A DNA stretch of 64,000 nt from Pseudoxanthobacter soli DSM 19599 (GTDB lineage Bacteria > Pseudomonadota > Alphaproteobacteria > Rhizobiales > Segnochrobactraceae), in contig NZ_FRXO01000003.1 of the NCBI RefSeq assembly GCF_900148505.1, positions 124,001 to 188,000 of the forward strand, read 5' to 3'. Below are positions 45,019 through 54,876 of this stretch, one piece after another (the stretch's first letter is position 1; each line of letters opens with the position of its first letter). Under the pieces are notes generated by a model. It made no database searches and was not told the origin of the DNA. It was given only the letters and a program-made list of their open reading frames with translations. The position numbers and the translations under genes were made by a program.

Positions 45019-45103
45019 TGGTGCCCAGAAGAGGACTCGAACCTCCACGCCTCGCGGCACAGGTACCTGAAACCTGCGCGTCTACCAATTCCGCCATCTG
45101 GGC
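45019..45103 (-). tRNA. tRNA-Leu (anticodon CAG)
   Basis: The minus strand folds as a class II tRNA: acceptor GCCCAGA/TTCTGGGC, anticodon arm CAGGT-TTCAGGT-ACCTG with anticodon CAG, long variable arm TGCCGCGAGGCG, T-arm GAGG-TTCGAGT-CCTC, and encoded CCA. It decodes CUG. Confidence 0.96.
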
Positions 45104-45490
45104 GACGGGCGATGACTTACGGCCCGCCCGGGCCGTTGTCAATCGCCCCGGCTGTGGAAAGACGAAGATGTTGTGACAGTCGGCCGGTGAGAGCGCGGCG
45201 GACGCCGGCACGGACGCGAGGCCGGAGCCGCTCGGGCCAGAAAGTGCCGGCGGCAGGAGCAGGCGACGAGAGCAAGCGGCAAGAGAGGGCGGCAGGAGCA
45301 AGCGACAGGCACCGGCGGGGGGCAGGTTGCAGCGACGGGGCGGGCTTGCGGCATTCGGCATGGTGCGGCGCACGCGCGCCTGTACGGGCGGCGAAGTGTG
45401 CGCTAGACACGAAGGTGGAACATCGAAGGCAATGCGGCCGGAGCGCGGATCATGACGCGCCGCCGCGCACGACAAGAGGAACGGGTCGCG
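45104..45490. other. 387-bp gene-free region with purine-rich degenerate repeats
   Basis: Between tRNA-Leu and the NDUFA9-like gene. The segment ~45250-45310 has two near copies of GCGGCAGGAGCA(G/A)GCGAC about 39 bp apart within a GA-rich tract (AGAGCAAGCGGCAAGAGAGG). No convincing ORF is seen on either strand. It must hold the tRNA-Leu promoter and that of the plus-strand gene. Confidence 0.5.
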
Positions 45491-46462
45491 ATGGCTGAGG
45501 CGCTGAAGGACGAAATCGTCACGGTGTTCGGCGGTTCGGGCTTTCTCGGGCGGCATGTGGTGCGGGCGCTTGCCAAGCGCGGCTACCGCATCCGTCCCGC
45601 GGTGCGCCGGCCGGATCTCGCCGGTCACCTGCAGCCGCTCGGCATGGCCGGCCAGATCCTGCCGGTGCAGGCGAACCTGCGCTATCCCGCCTCCGTCGCC
45701 CGTGCGCTCGAGGGCGCCTCGGCCGCCATCAACCTCGTCGGCATCCTCGCGCCGACCGGCCGGCAGAGCTTCGAGGCCGTTCAGGCCGGCGGCGCCCGCG
45801 CGGTCGCCGAGGCCGTGAAGGCGGCCGGGATCGCCACCCTCGTTCACGTCTCCGCCATCGGCGCCGATGCGAACTCGCCGTCCGCCTATGCCCGCACCAA
45901 GGCCAAGGGCGAGGAAGCGGTGAAGGCGGCCATGCCCGGCGCCACCATCTTCCGCCCCTCCATCGTGTTCGGGCCGGAAGACGGCTTCTTCAACCGCTTC
46001 GCCGCCATCGCGCGGATGTCGCCGATCCTGCCCGCCTTCGGCGCCGACACGCGCTTCCAGCCGGTGTTCGTCGGCGATGTCGCCGAGGCGATCGCGCGGG
46101 CCATCGACGGCACCATCGCCGCCGGCCGCGTCTACGAACTCGGCGGCCCGGAAATCAAGACCTTCCGCGAGTGCCTCGCGCTGGTGAACCGCGAAACCGC
46201 CCGCACCCGGCCCATCGTCGGCGTTCCGCTCGGGTTCGCCAAGACGGTGGCGCGCCTCACGGAATGGCTGCCGGGCGCGCCGGTGACGGTCGACCAGCTT
46301 CTCCTGCTCGAGAAGGACAACGTCGTGTCGGCTGAGGCAACGGCCGAAGGCCGCACGCTCGCCGGCATCGGCATCCGCCCCACCAATCTCGAGGCGATCC
46401 TGCCGACCTATCTCTACCGCTTCCGCAAGCACGGCCAGTTCGACGCCCGCCGCATCGCCTGA
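45491..46462 (+). CDS. complex I NDUFA9-like NAD(P)-binding protein
   Basis: A 323-residue atypical short-chain dehydrogenase: VTVFGGSGFLGRHVVRALAK (~10), INLVGILAP (~78), SAIGADANSPSAYARTKAKG (~119), RPSIVFGPED (~158) and FQPVFVGDVAEAI (~187). The GGSGFLG and SxxYxxxK-like pattern place it with the NDUFA9/UbiA-epimerase-like group common beside respiratory genes in alphaproteobacteria. Known of the family: the mitochondrial homologue is an accessory subunit of complex I. ATG 45491 is chosen from the family N-terminus. A strong terminator follows. Confidence 0.87.
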   Translation: MAEALKDEIVTVFGGSGFLGRHVVRALAKRGYRIRPAVRRPDLAGHLQPLGMAGQILPVQANLRYPASVARALEGASAAINLVGILAPTGRQSFEAVQAGGARAVAEAVKAAGIATLVHVSAIGADANSPSAYARTKAKGEEAVKAAMPGATIFRPSIVFGPEDGFFNRFAAIARMSPILPAFGADTRFQPVFVGDVAEAIARAIDGTIAAGRVYELGGPEIKTFRECLALVNRETARTRPIVGVPLGFAKTVARLTEWLPGAPVTVDQLLLLEKDNVVSAEATAEGRTLAGIGIRPTNLEAILPTYLYRFRKHGQFDARRIA

Positions 46463-46528
46463 CCGGGGCCGAGGTGCCGACGGTTCAGCCGGCTTCCCCG
46501 CGCCTTGCGCCGCTCAAGTATGCAAGCA

Positions 46529-46562
46529 CCTGGGCCGGGAACGGCCCGGGTGTTTCTTTTTG
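46529..46562 (+). terminator. rho-independent terminator after the NDUFA9-like gene
   Basis: CCTGGGCCG (46529-46537), loop GGAA (46538-46541), CGGCCCGGG (46542-46550, one G-T pair), then TGTTTCTTTTTG. 66 bp past the stop. Confidence 0.88.
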
Positions 46563-46640
46563 TCCGCGATGACGTTCCCGCGTCGCGCCCCCTTCCACAG
46601 GCTTGCGGGCTCGTGACATGCTGGTCGAGACAAAGTTCAC

Positions 46641-46660
46641 GGAATTGAAACCATAATTCC
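46641..46660. promoter_or_regulatory. palindromic operator-like site upstream of the DUF2092 gene
   Basis: GGAATT-GAAACCAT-AATTCC is a perfect 6+6 inverted repeat in an AT-richer patch, extended by TTCAC on the left and CGCGAA on the right. GAAACCAT resembles a degenerate CtrA half-site (TTAACCAT). It is 260 bp before the DUF2092 start, in a 457-bp gene-free stretch (46463-46919) that otherwise shows only the terminator. Confidence 0.35.
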
Positions 46661-46919
46661 CGCGAACTGGCGCATAGTCCGGCAGGATCGAGCGGTCCTG
46701 CCGGTCGGCATGTCCCTGCGGGGAAGGACGCGGCCGATTGCGGGCTCCACGGGCGCACCGCGACGCAGGGCCGGTTCCGCGCCCCGTGAGGAAGGTCCCG
46801 TCACGATCGCATCGATCCGGACGGATATGCTCACGCTCTTGATGATGCCGGGGCTCCGGCCGGACACTTGCCGGCCTGCACCGCCCCGGAAGCATCGTTC
46901 GGATGGAACCGGAGGGATC

Positions 46920-47825
46920 ATGGCAGACCCGAAATCATCGAAGCCGAGGCGCCTTGCGGCGGCGGCACTCGCCAGCCTGCCGCTGGCCGTCGCTGGCCTC
47001 GCCCCCGCGGCGTGGACCGGCCCGGCCGCGGCCCAGCAGAGCGAGGCGACCCCCGCCGCGCCCGCCGCACAGGCCGATGCCGCAGCCGCACCGGCGGAAG
47101 CGCCGGCCCCGCTGATCGAGCAGGAGGCCCTCGATCTCCTGAAGTCCGCGACCTCGAAGATCGCGGCCGCCAAGTCCTTCTCCGTCGAGATCGACGCCTC
47201 GCACCAGGTCGCGACCACGCTCGGGCAGATGGTCACGCTGTTCAGCGACGCCGAGGTCACGGTGTCCCGGCCCGACAAGCTCAAGGCCGAGATCGAGACC
47301 GGCGCCGGAGAGACGGAATTCCTGTTCGACGGCAAGAAGCTGACGGTGTTCGACAAGGCCAAGAACTTCTTCGCCGAGATGCCGGCCGAAGGCACCGTCG
47401 ACGCGCTGATCACCGCCGCTGAGGAGAAGCACGGCCTCGAACTGCCCGCCGCCGAGTTCCTGACCTCCGATCCCGAGGTGCTGCTCACCAAGGACGTGGT
47501 CGACGCCTATGTGATCGGACCGGCGCTGGTTCACGGCGAGAAGACCGTCCAGCTGATGTTCGCCACGCCGCGCTACGAATGGCAGCTCTGGCTCGACGAC
47601 AAGACCCGCCTGCCGGTGCGCTATGCGCTGACGCATCTCGACCTGCCGGGCACGCCGACCTACACCGCCGAATTCAGCGACTGGAAGCTCGACGCGACGC
47701 CCGACGCAGCGGCGTTCACCTTCACGCCGCCCGCGGGCGCCGCCAAGATCGAGTTCGCCCCGCTCCCGCCGGAAGCGGGCAAGGACGCTGGCAAGGACGC
47801 CAGCAAGACGGAGCCGGCGAAATGA
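46920..47825 (+). CDS. DUF2092 periplasmic protein
   Basis: A 301-residue secreted protein. It has a signal peptide (basic SKPRRL, then LAAAALASLPLAVAGLAPAA, cleavage near AAA|QQ at residue ~39), an Ala/Pro linker, and a DUF2092 domain (~65-280: SVEIDASHQVATTLGQMVTL, DGKKLTVFDKAKNFFAEMP, EWQLWLDDKTRLPVRYALTH). The fold resembles LolA/MucB-type lipoprotein-binding shells, but no role is established. ATG 46920 follows GGAGGG. Its stop region overlaps an ATG of the next frame, though the next gene probably starts at 47864. Confidence 0.87.
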   Translation: MADPKSSKPRRLAAAALASLPLAVAGLAPAAWTGPAAAQQSEATPAAPAAQADAAAAPAEAPAPLIEQEALDLLKSATSKIAAAKSFSVEIDASHQVATTLGQMVTLFSDAEVTVSRPDKLKAEIETGAGETEFLFDGKKLTVFDKAKNFFAEMPAEGTVDALITAAEEKHGLELPAAEFLTSDPEVLLTKDVVDAYVIGPALVHGEKTVQLMFATPRYEWQLWLDDKTRLPVRYALTHLDLPGTPTYTAEFSDWKLDATPDAAAFTFTPPAGAAKIEFAPLPPEAGKDAGKDASKTEPAK

Positions 47826-47863
47826 GCCGGGATCGCCTGTCCTCCCCCAAGACGAGGTTCGCC

Positions 47864-48331
47864 ATGCGCAGACTGGTTCTCGCCGTTTCGCTGGCCGCCG
47901 CGGCGATTGTCGCCGCCGGCCCCGCATCCGCCTGGGTCGCCTATCGTGGCGGCGGCGGCGCGGCCTGGCACACGCCCTATGGCGGCGGCGCCGTGTGGCA
48001 CGGCCCGACGGTTGTCGCCGGCGGCGCGCCCCACTGGGGCTACTATAACGGTGGCTACAATGCTGGCGCCGTGGCGGCGGCCGGTGCGGTCGGCGTGGCG
48101 ACCGGCGCCATGATCGGCGCGGCGGCAGCCTCGCATCCGGTCTATGTCGCACCGGCGCCGGTGGTGGTCGCTCCCGCGGTCCCCGTCATCGGGGCATCCT
48201 ATGGCGCGCTGCCGCCCGGCTGCCTCGCGACGCCCGCCTACGGCACCACCTACTATGCCTGCGGCGGCTACTATTACCGCCCCTATTACGGGCCGTCGGG
48301 CGTCGTCTACACCGTGGTGCCGGCTCCCTGA
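47864..48331 (+). CDS. small Gly/Tyr/Ala-rich secreted protein
   Basis: A 155-residue exported protein: signal peptide MRRLVLAVSLAAAAIVAAGP with cleavage after ASA, then WVAYRGGGGAAWHTPYGGGA, a Gly/Ala hydrophobic stretch (~75-95, AVAAAGAVGVATGAMIGAAA) that could insert in a membrane, and a Tyr/Gly-rich tail (YYACGGYYYRPYYGPSG). Two cysteines (PPGCLA, YYACGG) may pair. Such proteins follow DUF2092 genes in related genomes as far as I recall. ATG 47864 has GAGG six bases upstream; ATG 47822 would overlap the DUF2092 stop. A terminator follows. Confidence 0.8.
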   Translation: MRRLVLAVSLAAAAIVAAGPASAWVAYRGGGGAAWHTPYGGGAVWHGPTVVAGGAPHWGYYNGGYNAGAVAAAGAVGVATGAMIGAAAASHPVYVAPAPVVVAPAVPVIGASYGALPPGCLATPAYGTTYYACGGYYYRPYYGPSGVVYTVVPAP

Positions 48332-48385
48332 GCCGGTTCGGGATCATCCCGCCGCGGGATGAACAACCATGTTTCTGAAACGGCG

Positions 48386-48420
48386 ACGGCCGGGCTCTCG
48401 CCCGGCCGTTGCTCTTTGCA
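48386..48420 (+). terminator. terminator after the DUF2092 operon
   Basis: ACGGCCGGGC (48386-48395), loop TCTC, GCCCGGCCGT (48400-48409), then TGCTCTTTGC. 54 bp past the stop of the small secreted protein. Confidence 0.78.
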
Positions 48421-48441
48421 AACCGCGGCGTTGGCCGGTGC

Positions 48442-49809
48442 CTACCGGCCGGCGGCCGGCGCGAGGTCGCGGAACGGACGGCCAGACTGCAGGTGCCGCT
48501 CGATGTCCTCCAGCGGCACGCCGTTGGTCTCGGGCACATAGAGCCGGGTGAACACCAGGCCGGCCACGCAGACCACGGCATAGATGCCGAACACCCCGGC
48601 GAGCCCGATATCGGCGACCAGCACCGGGAACGAGAACACCACCACGAAATTGAAGCCCCAGTTCGCGAGCGAGGCGAAGCTCATGCCTGGCCCGCGCACG
48701 TTCAGGGGGAAGATCTCCGACATCATCACCCACGGCAGCGGCCCGATGCTGGCGGCGAACGAGGCGATGTAGAGCACCAGCCCGATCAGGGCGAGGATGC
48801 CGAGATCCGGCGAGCCCGAAGCCGCCGCGATCGCGATCACGCCGAGGCTGAAGGCCGCGCCGGCGAAGCCGATATAGAGCAGGCGGCGGCGGCCGATACG
48901 GTCGATCAGCGCCATGCCGACCAGCGTCATCAGCACATTGACCACGCCGATGCCGGCGGTCGCGAGGATCTGGATCTCGGCCGAATCGAAGCCGGCCAAC
49001 TGGAACACCGTCGGCGCGTAATAGATCACGGCGTTGATGCCGCTGAGCTGCTGCAGCAGGAACAGGCCCATGCCGACGATCAGGGCCGGCCGCGCGACCG
49101 GACCGAACAACTCGGCGAGCTTGCCCTTGTCGTCCCGCGAATCGGTAGCCGCGGTGCGCACGATCTCGGCGAGTTCGGCCGAGGCCGCCGGATCGGTCTT
49201 CGGCACGCCGCGCACCTTGGCGAGGGTGGCGAGCGCCTCGTCCCGGCGGCCGCGCATCGCCAGCCAGCGCGGCGTGTCGCTCATGAACATCATGCCGACG
49301 AACAGCGCGAGGCCGGGGATCATCCCGACGGCGAACATGGTGCGCCAGGATTCCGAGAAGGCGTAGCCGACGAGGTAGGCGCCGAGGATGCCGAGCGTGA
49401 TCGCAAGCTGGTAGATCGAGACCAGCATGCCCCGGCGCGCCGCCGGCACGCTTTCGGAGATGTAGAGCGGCGCGATCATCGCCGCGATGCCGATGGCGAA
49501 GCCGAGCACCAGGCGGGCGATGCCGAGCACCCAGGCGGCATGGGCGAGCGCGGCGAACAGCGCGCCGGCCACGAACAGCACGGCGGCGAACAGCAAGAGC
49601 GAGCGCCGGCCGGCCGGCTTCGCCAGCCATCCCGCCAGGATCGCCCCGAACAGGGCGCCGAACGGCACCGCCGAGGTGATCAGGCCCTCGTCGAGCGGCG
49701 TGATGCCGAACTGGGCGCGCAACAGCCCGAGCGCCCCGGCGATCACCCCTTCGTCGAACCCGAACAGGAGCCCGGCTATACCCGCAATCGCGGCGACGAC
49801 GTAGATCAT
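48442..49809 (-). CDS. sugar porter family MFS transporter
   Basis: A 455-residue twelve-helix MFS protein of the sugar porter family. Signature motifs are AGLLFGFDEGVIAGAL (TM1), PAGRRSLLLF (loop 2-3), PLYISESVPAARRGML (after TM4), QQLSGINAVIYYAPTVF (TM7), DRIGRRRLL (loop 8-9) and VPETNGVPLEDIE at the end. The QQLSGIN motif marks proton-coupled hexose/pentose or inositol uptake relatives; the substrate is unknown. Monocistronic, ATG 49809. It converges with the terminator at 48386-48420. Confidence 0.93.
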   Translation of the reverse strand: MIYVVAAIAGIAGLLFGFDEGVIAGALGLLRAQFGITPLDEGLITSAVPFGALFGAILAGWLAKPAGRRSLLLFAAVLFVAGALFAALAHAAWVLGIARLVLGFAIGIAAMIAPLYISESVPAARRGMLVSIYQLAITLGILGAYLVGYAFSESWRTMFAVGMIPGLALFVGMMFMSDTPRWLAMRGRRDEALATLAKVRGVPKTDPAASAELAEIVRTAATDSRDDKGKLAELFGPVARPALIVGMGLFLLQQLSGINAVIYYAPTVFQLAGFDSAEIQILATAGIGVVNVLMTLVGMALIDRIGRRRLLYIGFAGAAFSLGVIAIAAASGSPDLGILALIGLVLYIASFAASIGPLPWVMMSEIFPLNVRGPGMSFASLANWGFNFVVVFSFPVLVADIGLAGVFGIYAVVCVAGLVFTRLYVPETNGVPLEDIERHLQSGRPFRDLAPAAGR

Positions 49810-50084
49810 GTTTCCCCCAACCCCCTGTTGTCACGATGCCGCAACCCTCGGCATCGCGCGCGGCGCGCCCGCACGCGGCCGGCAGGACAGCCGGGACCGG
49901 GGCACGCCCGCCGCGGGCCTATCCCGCAGCGGCGCGACCATAGAGCGGTTTCCAGCGGGAGGGAAACCTCCCCCTGATCGGGATCGGTGCGCCGGCGCGC
50001 GCCTGGGTGGAACGGACGGGATCGGCGCCCGACAGGGCTGAATGCCCCGCCGGATCCGGTACGCCGCCGCCGTTCGCGGCGGGG

Positions 50085-52460
50085 CTACCGCCGCTTCAGC
50101 GCCTCGGCGAGCTTGGCGGCGAGGGCGCCCTGGGGTTCGGCGGACGGGCGCCCGCCGGCCGGCTTGCCGCCGCCGCGACCGGCGGCGCCCTTGCCCGGCG
50201 CCTCCTTGCCGGCGGAGGACGCCGGCCCGCCGGCATAGGGCCGTTCGCCCGGCGCGCCGCGACCGGCCGCGCCGTCGTCCTTGCGCATCGTGAGGCCGAT
50301 TCGCTTGCGCTTCACGTCGACCTCGACGACCCGCACCTTCACCACGTCGCCGGCCTTCACCACCTCGTGGGGATCCTTGACGAAGCGGTCGGCGAGCTGG
50401 GAGACGTGCACGAGGCCGTCCTGATGGACGCCGATATCGACGAAGGCGCCGAAATTGGCGACGTTGGTCACCGTCCCCTCCAGCATCATGCCGGGCTTCA
50501 GGTCCTTGATGTCATCGATCCCGTCGGCGAACGTGGCGGTGCGGAACCCGGGGCGCGGATCGCGGCCGGGCTTCTCCAGTTCCGCCAGGATGTCGCGCAC
50601 CGTCGGCAGGCCGAAGCGCTCGTCGACGAACACCGCCGGGTTGAGCGCCTTCAGCGCCGCCGCGTCGCCCATTAGCGAGCGCACGTCGCGCCCGCAGGCG
50701 GCGACGATGCGCTTGGCGACACCATAGGCCTCGGGATGAACCGACGAGGCATCGAGCGGCTCCTTGCCATCGGGAATGCGCAGGAAGCCGGCCGAAAGCT
50801 CGAAGGTGCGCGGCCCGAGCCGGGCGACGTCGAGCAACTGCCGCCGCGTCGCAAACGGCCCGTTGGCGTCGCGGTGGGCGACGATCGCCTCGGCGATCGA
50901 GGCGCCGAGGCCGGAAACGCGCGAGAGCAGCGGCGCGGAAGCGGTGTTGAGATCGACGCCGACGGCATTCACCGCGTCTTCGACCACCGCGTCGAGCGCC
51001 CGCGCCAGCCGGCTCTGGTCGACATCGTGCTGGTACTGCCCGACGCCGATCGATTTCGGCTCGATCTTCACGAGTTCGGCGAGCGGATCCTGCAGGCGGC
51101 GGGCGATGGAGACGGCGCCGCGCAGCGACACGTCGAGGCCCGGCATTTCCGCCGCGGCCACGGCGGAGGCCGAATAGACCGAGGCGCCGGCCTCGCTCAC
51201 GATCACCTTGGTCGGCTTCGGCGCCGGTATCCGGGCGAGGATCTCCGCCACCAGCCGCTCGGTCTCGCGGCTCGCGGTTCCGTTGCCGATGGCGATCAGC
51301 TCCACCTTGTGGCGCGCGATCAGCCGGCCGAGCTCCGCGACGGCGCCGGCAATGTCGTTGCGCGGCTGGAACGGATAGACGGTCGCGGTCTCCACCACCT
51401 TGCCGGTGCCGTCGACCACCGCGACCTTGACGCCGGTGCGGATGCCGGGATCGAGCCCCATGGTCGCCCGCGATCCGGCCGGGGCCGCGAGCAGGAGGTC
51501 CTTGAGATTGCGGGCGAAGACGTGGATCGCCTCTTCCTCGGCGCGCTCGCGCAGGCTCGCCATCAGGTCGAGCGAGAGATGCAGCGACAGCTTCACCCGC
51601 CAGGTCCATCGCGCGGCATCGAACAGCCACGCATCGGCCGGCGAAAGCGCGGCGGGGGTCGCCTTCACCGGCACACCGAGCGCCTCCGCCGCCATGCGCT
51701 CCACCGGCTTGACCGGAGCGGGGTCGTCCGCATCGACCTCGATTTCGAGCGCCAGCACCTCCTCATTGCGGCCGCGCAGCATCGCAAGCGCGCGGTGGCC
51801 GGCTGTGGTCGCCCAGCGTTCGGCATGGTCGAAATAGTCGGAGAACTTGGCCCCGGCCTCTTCCTTGCCTTCGACGACGCGGGAGCGCAGCACCGCGCGG
51901 GCCTCGAGATAGGACCGGAGGCGGCCGACGAGCACGGCGTTCTCCGCCAGCCCTTCCGCGACGATGTCGCGGGCGCCCTCAAGCGCCGCCTTCACATCCG
52001 GCACGGCTTCGGACAGGAACGTCGCGGCGAGCGTCGCCGGCACCACCGAGCGGTCGGCGAGGATCGCCTCGGCAAGCGGACCGAGGCCGCGCTCACGGGC
52101 GATCTCCGCGCGGGTGCGCCGCTTCGGCTTGAACGGCAGATAGAGGTCTTCGAGTTCGGCCTTGGTGGCGGCCGCCCCGATGCGCTGTTCCAGATCCGCA
52201 TTCAGCTTGCCCTGGGTGCGGATCGAGTCGAGCACGCTCGCCCGCCGCGCCTCCAGCTCACGCAGATAGGTGAGCCGCTCCTCCAGCGTGCGCAGCTGGG
52301 TATCGTCGAGCCCCCCCGTCGCCTCCTTGCGGTAGCGGGCGATGAACGGGATCGTCGCGCCTTCGTCGATCAGCGCGACCGCCGCCTCCACCTGGGCGGG
52401 CCGGGCGGAAATCTCCGCGGCGATAAGGCGGGCGATGCGGTCTTTGATCTCGGCGGCCAT
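50085..52460 (-). CDS. tex: Tex family RNA-binding transcription accessory protein
   Basis: A 791-residue Tex: N-terminal helical part ([20 protein letters not shown] ~38), YqgF-like RNase H domain ([20 protein letters not shown] ~330), helix-hairpin-helix repeats ([20 protein letters not shown] with the following NAVGVDLN, ~480) and a C-terminal S1 RNA-binding domain ([20 protein letters not shown] ~661). A Gly/Ala-rich basic tail (~735-791) extends past S1. It acts on transcription or RNA quality in the cytosol. ATG 52460. The 275-bp gap to the MFS gene holds no gene. Confidence 0.95.
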   Translation of the reverse strand: MAAEIKDRIARLIAAEISARPAQVEAAVALIDEGATIPFIARYRKEATGGLDDTQLRTLEERLTYLRELEARRASVLDSIRTQGKLNADLEQRIGAAATKAELEDLYLPFKPKRRTRAEIARERGLGPLAEAILADRSVVPATLAATFLSEAVPDVKAALEGARDIVAEGLAENAVLVGRLRSYLEARAVLRSRVVEGKEEAGAKFSDYFDHAERWATTAGHRALAMLRGRNEEVLALEIEVDADDPAPVKPVERMAAEALGVPVKATPAALSPADAWLFDAARWTWRVKLSLHLSLDLMASLRERAEEEAIHVFARNLKDLLLAAPAGSRATMGLDPGIRTGVKVAVVDGTGKVVETATVYPFQPRNDIAGAVAELGRLIARHKVELIAIGNGTASRETERLVAEILARIPAPKPTKVIVSEAGASVYSASAVAAAEMPGLDVSLRGAVSIARRLQDPLAELVKIEPKSIGVGQYQHDVDQSRLARALDAVVEDAVNAVGVDLNTASAPLLSRVSGLGASIAEAIVAHRDANGPFATRRQLLDVARLGPRTFELSAGFLRIPDGKEPLDASSVHPEAYGVAKRIVAACGRDVRSLMGDAAALKALNPAVFVDERFGLPTVRDILAELEKPGRDPRPGFRTATFADGIDDIKDLKPGMMLEGTVTNVANFGAFVDIGVHQDGLVHVSQLADRFVKDPHEVVKAGDVVKVRVVEVDVKRKRIGLTMRKDDGAAGRGAPGERPYAGGPASSAGKEAPGKGAAGRGGGKPAGGRPSAEPQGALAAKLAEALKRR

Positions 52461-52568
52461 CTCGTTCTCGACGCTTCCGTTCGGAGCGCGCGACCATAGA
52501 GCAAGCCCGCTGCCGCGAAAACCCGGCCGCCCGACGCCTGTGGAAGGGCTTCGGCCCGCCGAAAGCCG

Positions 52569-53186
52569 TCAGTGCAGGTCGCGGGTATAGTGGAAGGTGG
52601 GCATGTTCCAGCCGAAACGGATGGCGAGCAGCCGCAGCGAGAGCCCGATGCCGAGCGCACAGGCCATGACGAGATCGTGGGGAAGCGCCAGCGCCAGGCC
52701 GCCGACATAGAGCCCGCCCGTCACCACCGAGACGCTGGCATAGAGTTCGCTGCGGAACAGCAACGGCACGTCGTTGCACAACACGTCGCGCAGCACGCCG
52801 CCGACGCACCCGGTAATCATGCCGGCGACGATCACGATCAGCAGCGGCACGCCGAGCCCGAGCGCGATGTTGCAGCCGATCACGGTGAACACGACGAGGC
52901 CGACCGCGTCGAGGAACAGGAAGACGCGCCGCAGGTGGTGCATGTAGCGCGCCGCGAACACGGTCGCGAGCGCCGCGCCGGCCGTGATCAGCAGATAGGA
53001 CGGGTGCGCCACCCACGACAGCGGATGGTTGCCGAGCAGCACGTCACGGGTCGTGCCGCCGCCGAGCGCGGTGACGCAACCGAGCACGCACACGCCGAAC
53101 CAGTCCATGTCGCGCCGGCCCGCCGCCAGCGCCGCCGTCATCGCCTCGACGACGATCGCCACCAGATAGAGCGAATGCAGCACCAT
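52569..53186 (-). CDS. trimeric intracellular cation channel (TRIC/UPF0126) family protein
   Basis: A 205-residue membrane protein with about seven helices in two repeats of three. Each repeat has the family Gly motif: GGGTTRDVLLG (~43) and GGVLRDVLCND (~128). Known: bacterial and archaeal TRIC homologues form trimeric K+/Na+-permeable channels. ATG 53186 is chosen since upstream codons are not family-like. It is 108 bp upstream of tex on the same strand and may be co-transcribed. Confidence 0.9.
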   Translation of the reverse strand: MVLHSLYLVAIVVEAMTAALAAGRRDMDWFGVCVLGCVTALGGGTTRDVLLGNHPLSWVAHPSYLLITAGAALATVFAARYMHHLRRVFLFLDAVGLVVFTVIGCNIALGLGVPLLIVIVAGMITGCVGGVLRDVLCNDVPLLFRSELYASVSVVTGGLYVGGLALALPHDLVMACALGIGLSLRLLAIRFGWNMPTFHYTRDLH

Positions 53187-53281
53187 TCCCCGCGTTCCCC
53201 CCTGCCTTGAAATGCCCCGCCGGAGCGCCCTGCCGGGACCGGCAACACCTTCTGGGTTCCGGACACGGGCCCTGGTTTCTG

Positions 53282-53317
53282 CCCAAGTCGCTGTCCAAGT
53301 CGCTGCCCAAGTCGCTG
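53282..53317. repeat. three tandem 12-bp repeats upstream of the TRIC gene
   Basis: (C/T)CCAAGTCGCTG is repeated three times without gaps, followed by CCGCGTTGCCG. It lies between the divergent TRIC and small membrane protein genes. Possibly a regulatory iteron-like set or a slippage product. Confidence 0.8.
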
Positions 53318-53456
53318 CCGCGTTGCCGTGGAACCAAAGGCTCGGTCGCGAATTGTCATCGCACTCCGCAGGGCTGCTGTTGTGCAAGTTCGCACAGAAG
53401 TTCGCGGGGCTGCCATGTGTTTTCGCGATGTCGCGACACTTTTACCGAGGATCATG

Positions 53457-53603
53457 ATGACCCGAAATGTTCTGCTTCTCGCTGTCGGCGCCCTTGTCGT
53501 TGTTGTGGGCGTTCTCGGATACAGCCTCTACGAGGAGAAGAAGCAGCCGGACGGGGTATCGATCGAGCTCGGAAGCAACGGCCTGTCGGTCGAACAGAAA
53601 TAA
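53457..53603 (+). CDS. small single-span membrane protein, 48 aa
   Basis: ATG 53457 has GAGG six bases upstream; ATG 53454 is the neighbour. The product is one membrane helix (NVLLLAVGALVVVVGVLGYS) followed by a short polar tail containing YEEKKQPDGVSIELGSNGLS. The DGVSIELGSNGLS tail recurs, to my recollection, in short proteins of related bacteria. Tail predicted periplasmic or cytoplasmic is undecided. No operon partner. Confidence 0.7.
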   Translation: MTRNVLLLAVGALVVVVGVLGYSLYEEKKQPDGVSIELGSNGLSVEQK

Positions 53604-53811
53604 CCGGGCCGCAAACGGCCGAACCCGCAAGAGCTTGACGTCGCAACAGCGTGACGTCGCAAGCACGTCTCGCGAGCGGGCTAAATGATCCGCCGACGAT
53701 AATACCTCCGATTTCAATGTCGTGAGCGTGCTACCGTCGCGTGGGTCCGTTCGATCGGGGCGGAGAGTACGCAAAGGTCCGGCCGCGGGCCGTCATTCGA
53801 GGGGGAGCCCC

Positions 53812-54678
53812 ATGCTGATCCGTTACGGATATTCGCTCACGCTGGCGACCGATTACGATACGCCTGTCGTGACGCTGCTCGACATCCACCCGGACCGCCG
53901 GAGCGACGTGCTCGCGGAGCGGCCGGTCCGCACCAGTCCGCTCGTTCCGGGCACGACCTTTCACGACAGTTTCGGCAACATCTGCCGTCGCTTCAAGGTG
54001 CCCGCCGGCACGTTCACCCTGTCGGCCGGAGGCGTCATCGTCGACACCGGTCAGGCGGACGCCTTTGCGCCCGACGCCGAGGAAATCCCCGTCGATCGCC
54101 TGCCCGATTCGACCCTCGTCTTCCTGCTCGGCAGCCGCTACTGCGAGACCGACCAGCTGAGCCAGATGGCATGGGACCTGTTCGGCAACGTCCAGCCGGG
54201 CTGGGCGCGGGTGCAGGCGATCACCGATTACGTGCACGATCGCATCACCTTCGGCTACGGCCACGCCCGCAGCACCCGCACGGCGCTGGAAGCGCACCGC
54301 GAGCGCGTCGGCGTCTGCCGCGACTTCGCCCACCTCGCCATCACGCTCTGTCGCTGCATGAACATTCCCGCGCGCTACGTGAACGGCTATCTCGGCGACA
54401 TCGCCGTGCCGGCCGTGCCCGATCCGATGGATTTCAGCGCGTGGTTCGAGGTGTTCCTCGGCGGCCGGTGGTACACGTTCGACGCCCGCCACAATCGCCC
54501 GCGCGTCGGCCGCATCGTGATCGCCCGCGGCCGTGACGCAACGGACGTGCCGCTGATCCATTCCTTCGGGCCGCACCAGCTTCTGGACTTCTCGGTCGTG
54601 ACGGAGGAGGTCGATTCCCACGGGCGCCCGCTCGAACAGCAGCAGGTTGCGGTAGCACGGGCCGCAGCGGCTTTTTGA
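53812..54678 (+). CDS. transglutaminase-like family protein
   Basis: A 288-residue transglutaminase-core protein: N-terminal beta region (~1-120), helix with WARVQAITDYVHDRITFGYG (~131), nucleophile Cys169 in GVCRDFAHLAITLCR and Asp224 in WYTFDARHN. The residue where family members carry the catalytic His reads Ser209 (DFSAWFEV instead of HAWFEV), so the triad is atypical; His227 in ARHN might substitute. ATG 53812 follows GAGGGGGAG. The substrate is unknown; relatives are peptidases or cross-linkers. Confidence 0.87.
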   Translation: MLIRYGYSLTLATDYDTPVVTLLDIHPDRRSDVLAERPVRTSPLVPGTTFHDSFGNICRRFKVPAGTFTLSAGGVIVDTGQADAFAPDAEEIPVDRLPDSTLVFLLGSRYCETDQLSQMAWDLFGNVQPGWARVQAITDYVHDRITFGYGHARSTRTALEAHRERVGVCRDFAHLAITLCRCMNIPARYVNGYLGDIAVPAVPDPMDFSAWFEVFLGGRWYTFDARHNRPRVGRIVIARGRDATDVPLIHSFGPHQLLDFSVVTEEVDSHGRPLEQQQVAVARAAAAF

Positions 54679-54876
54679 CCGTCTGGAAAGGAATGGACTT
54701 TTCGTCCCGCGAAAGAGCTTGGTAATATTTCCGGCGGAACGATGGTCGCAGCGATGCGCGCGGCCACCGGATCGCACGCCGCGGCCCCCCGCCCGACGAC
54801 CTGAGGCGGAAGAGCACAGCCAGACCGCTCCGATCGCCATCCGGCGACCGGCGCTGCCGACAAGGAGGAGGGTTCC

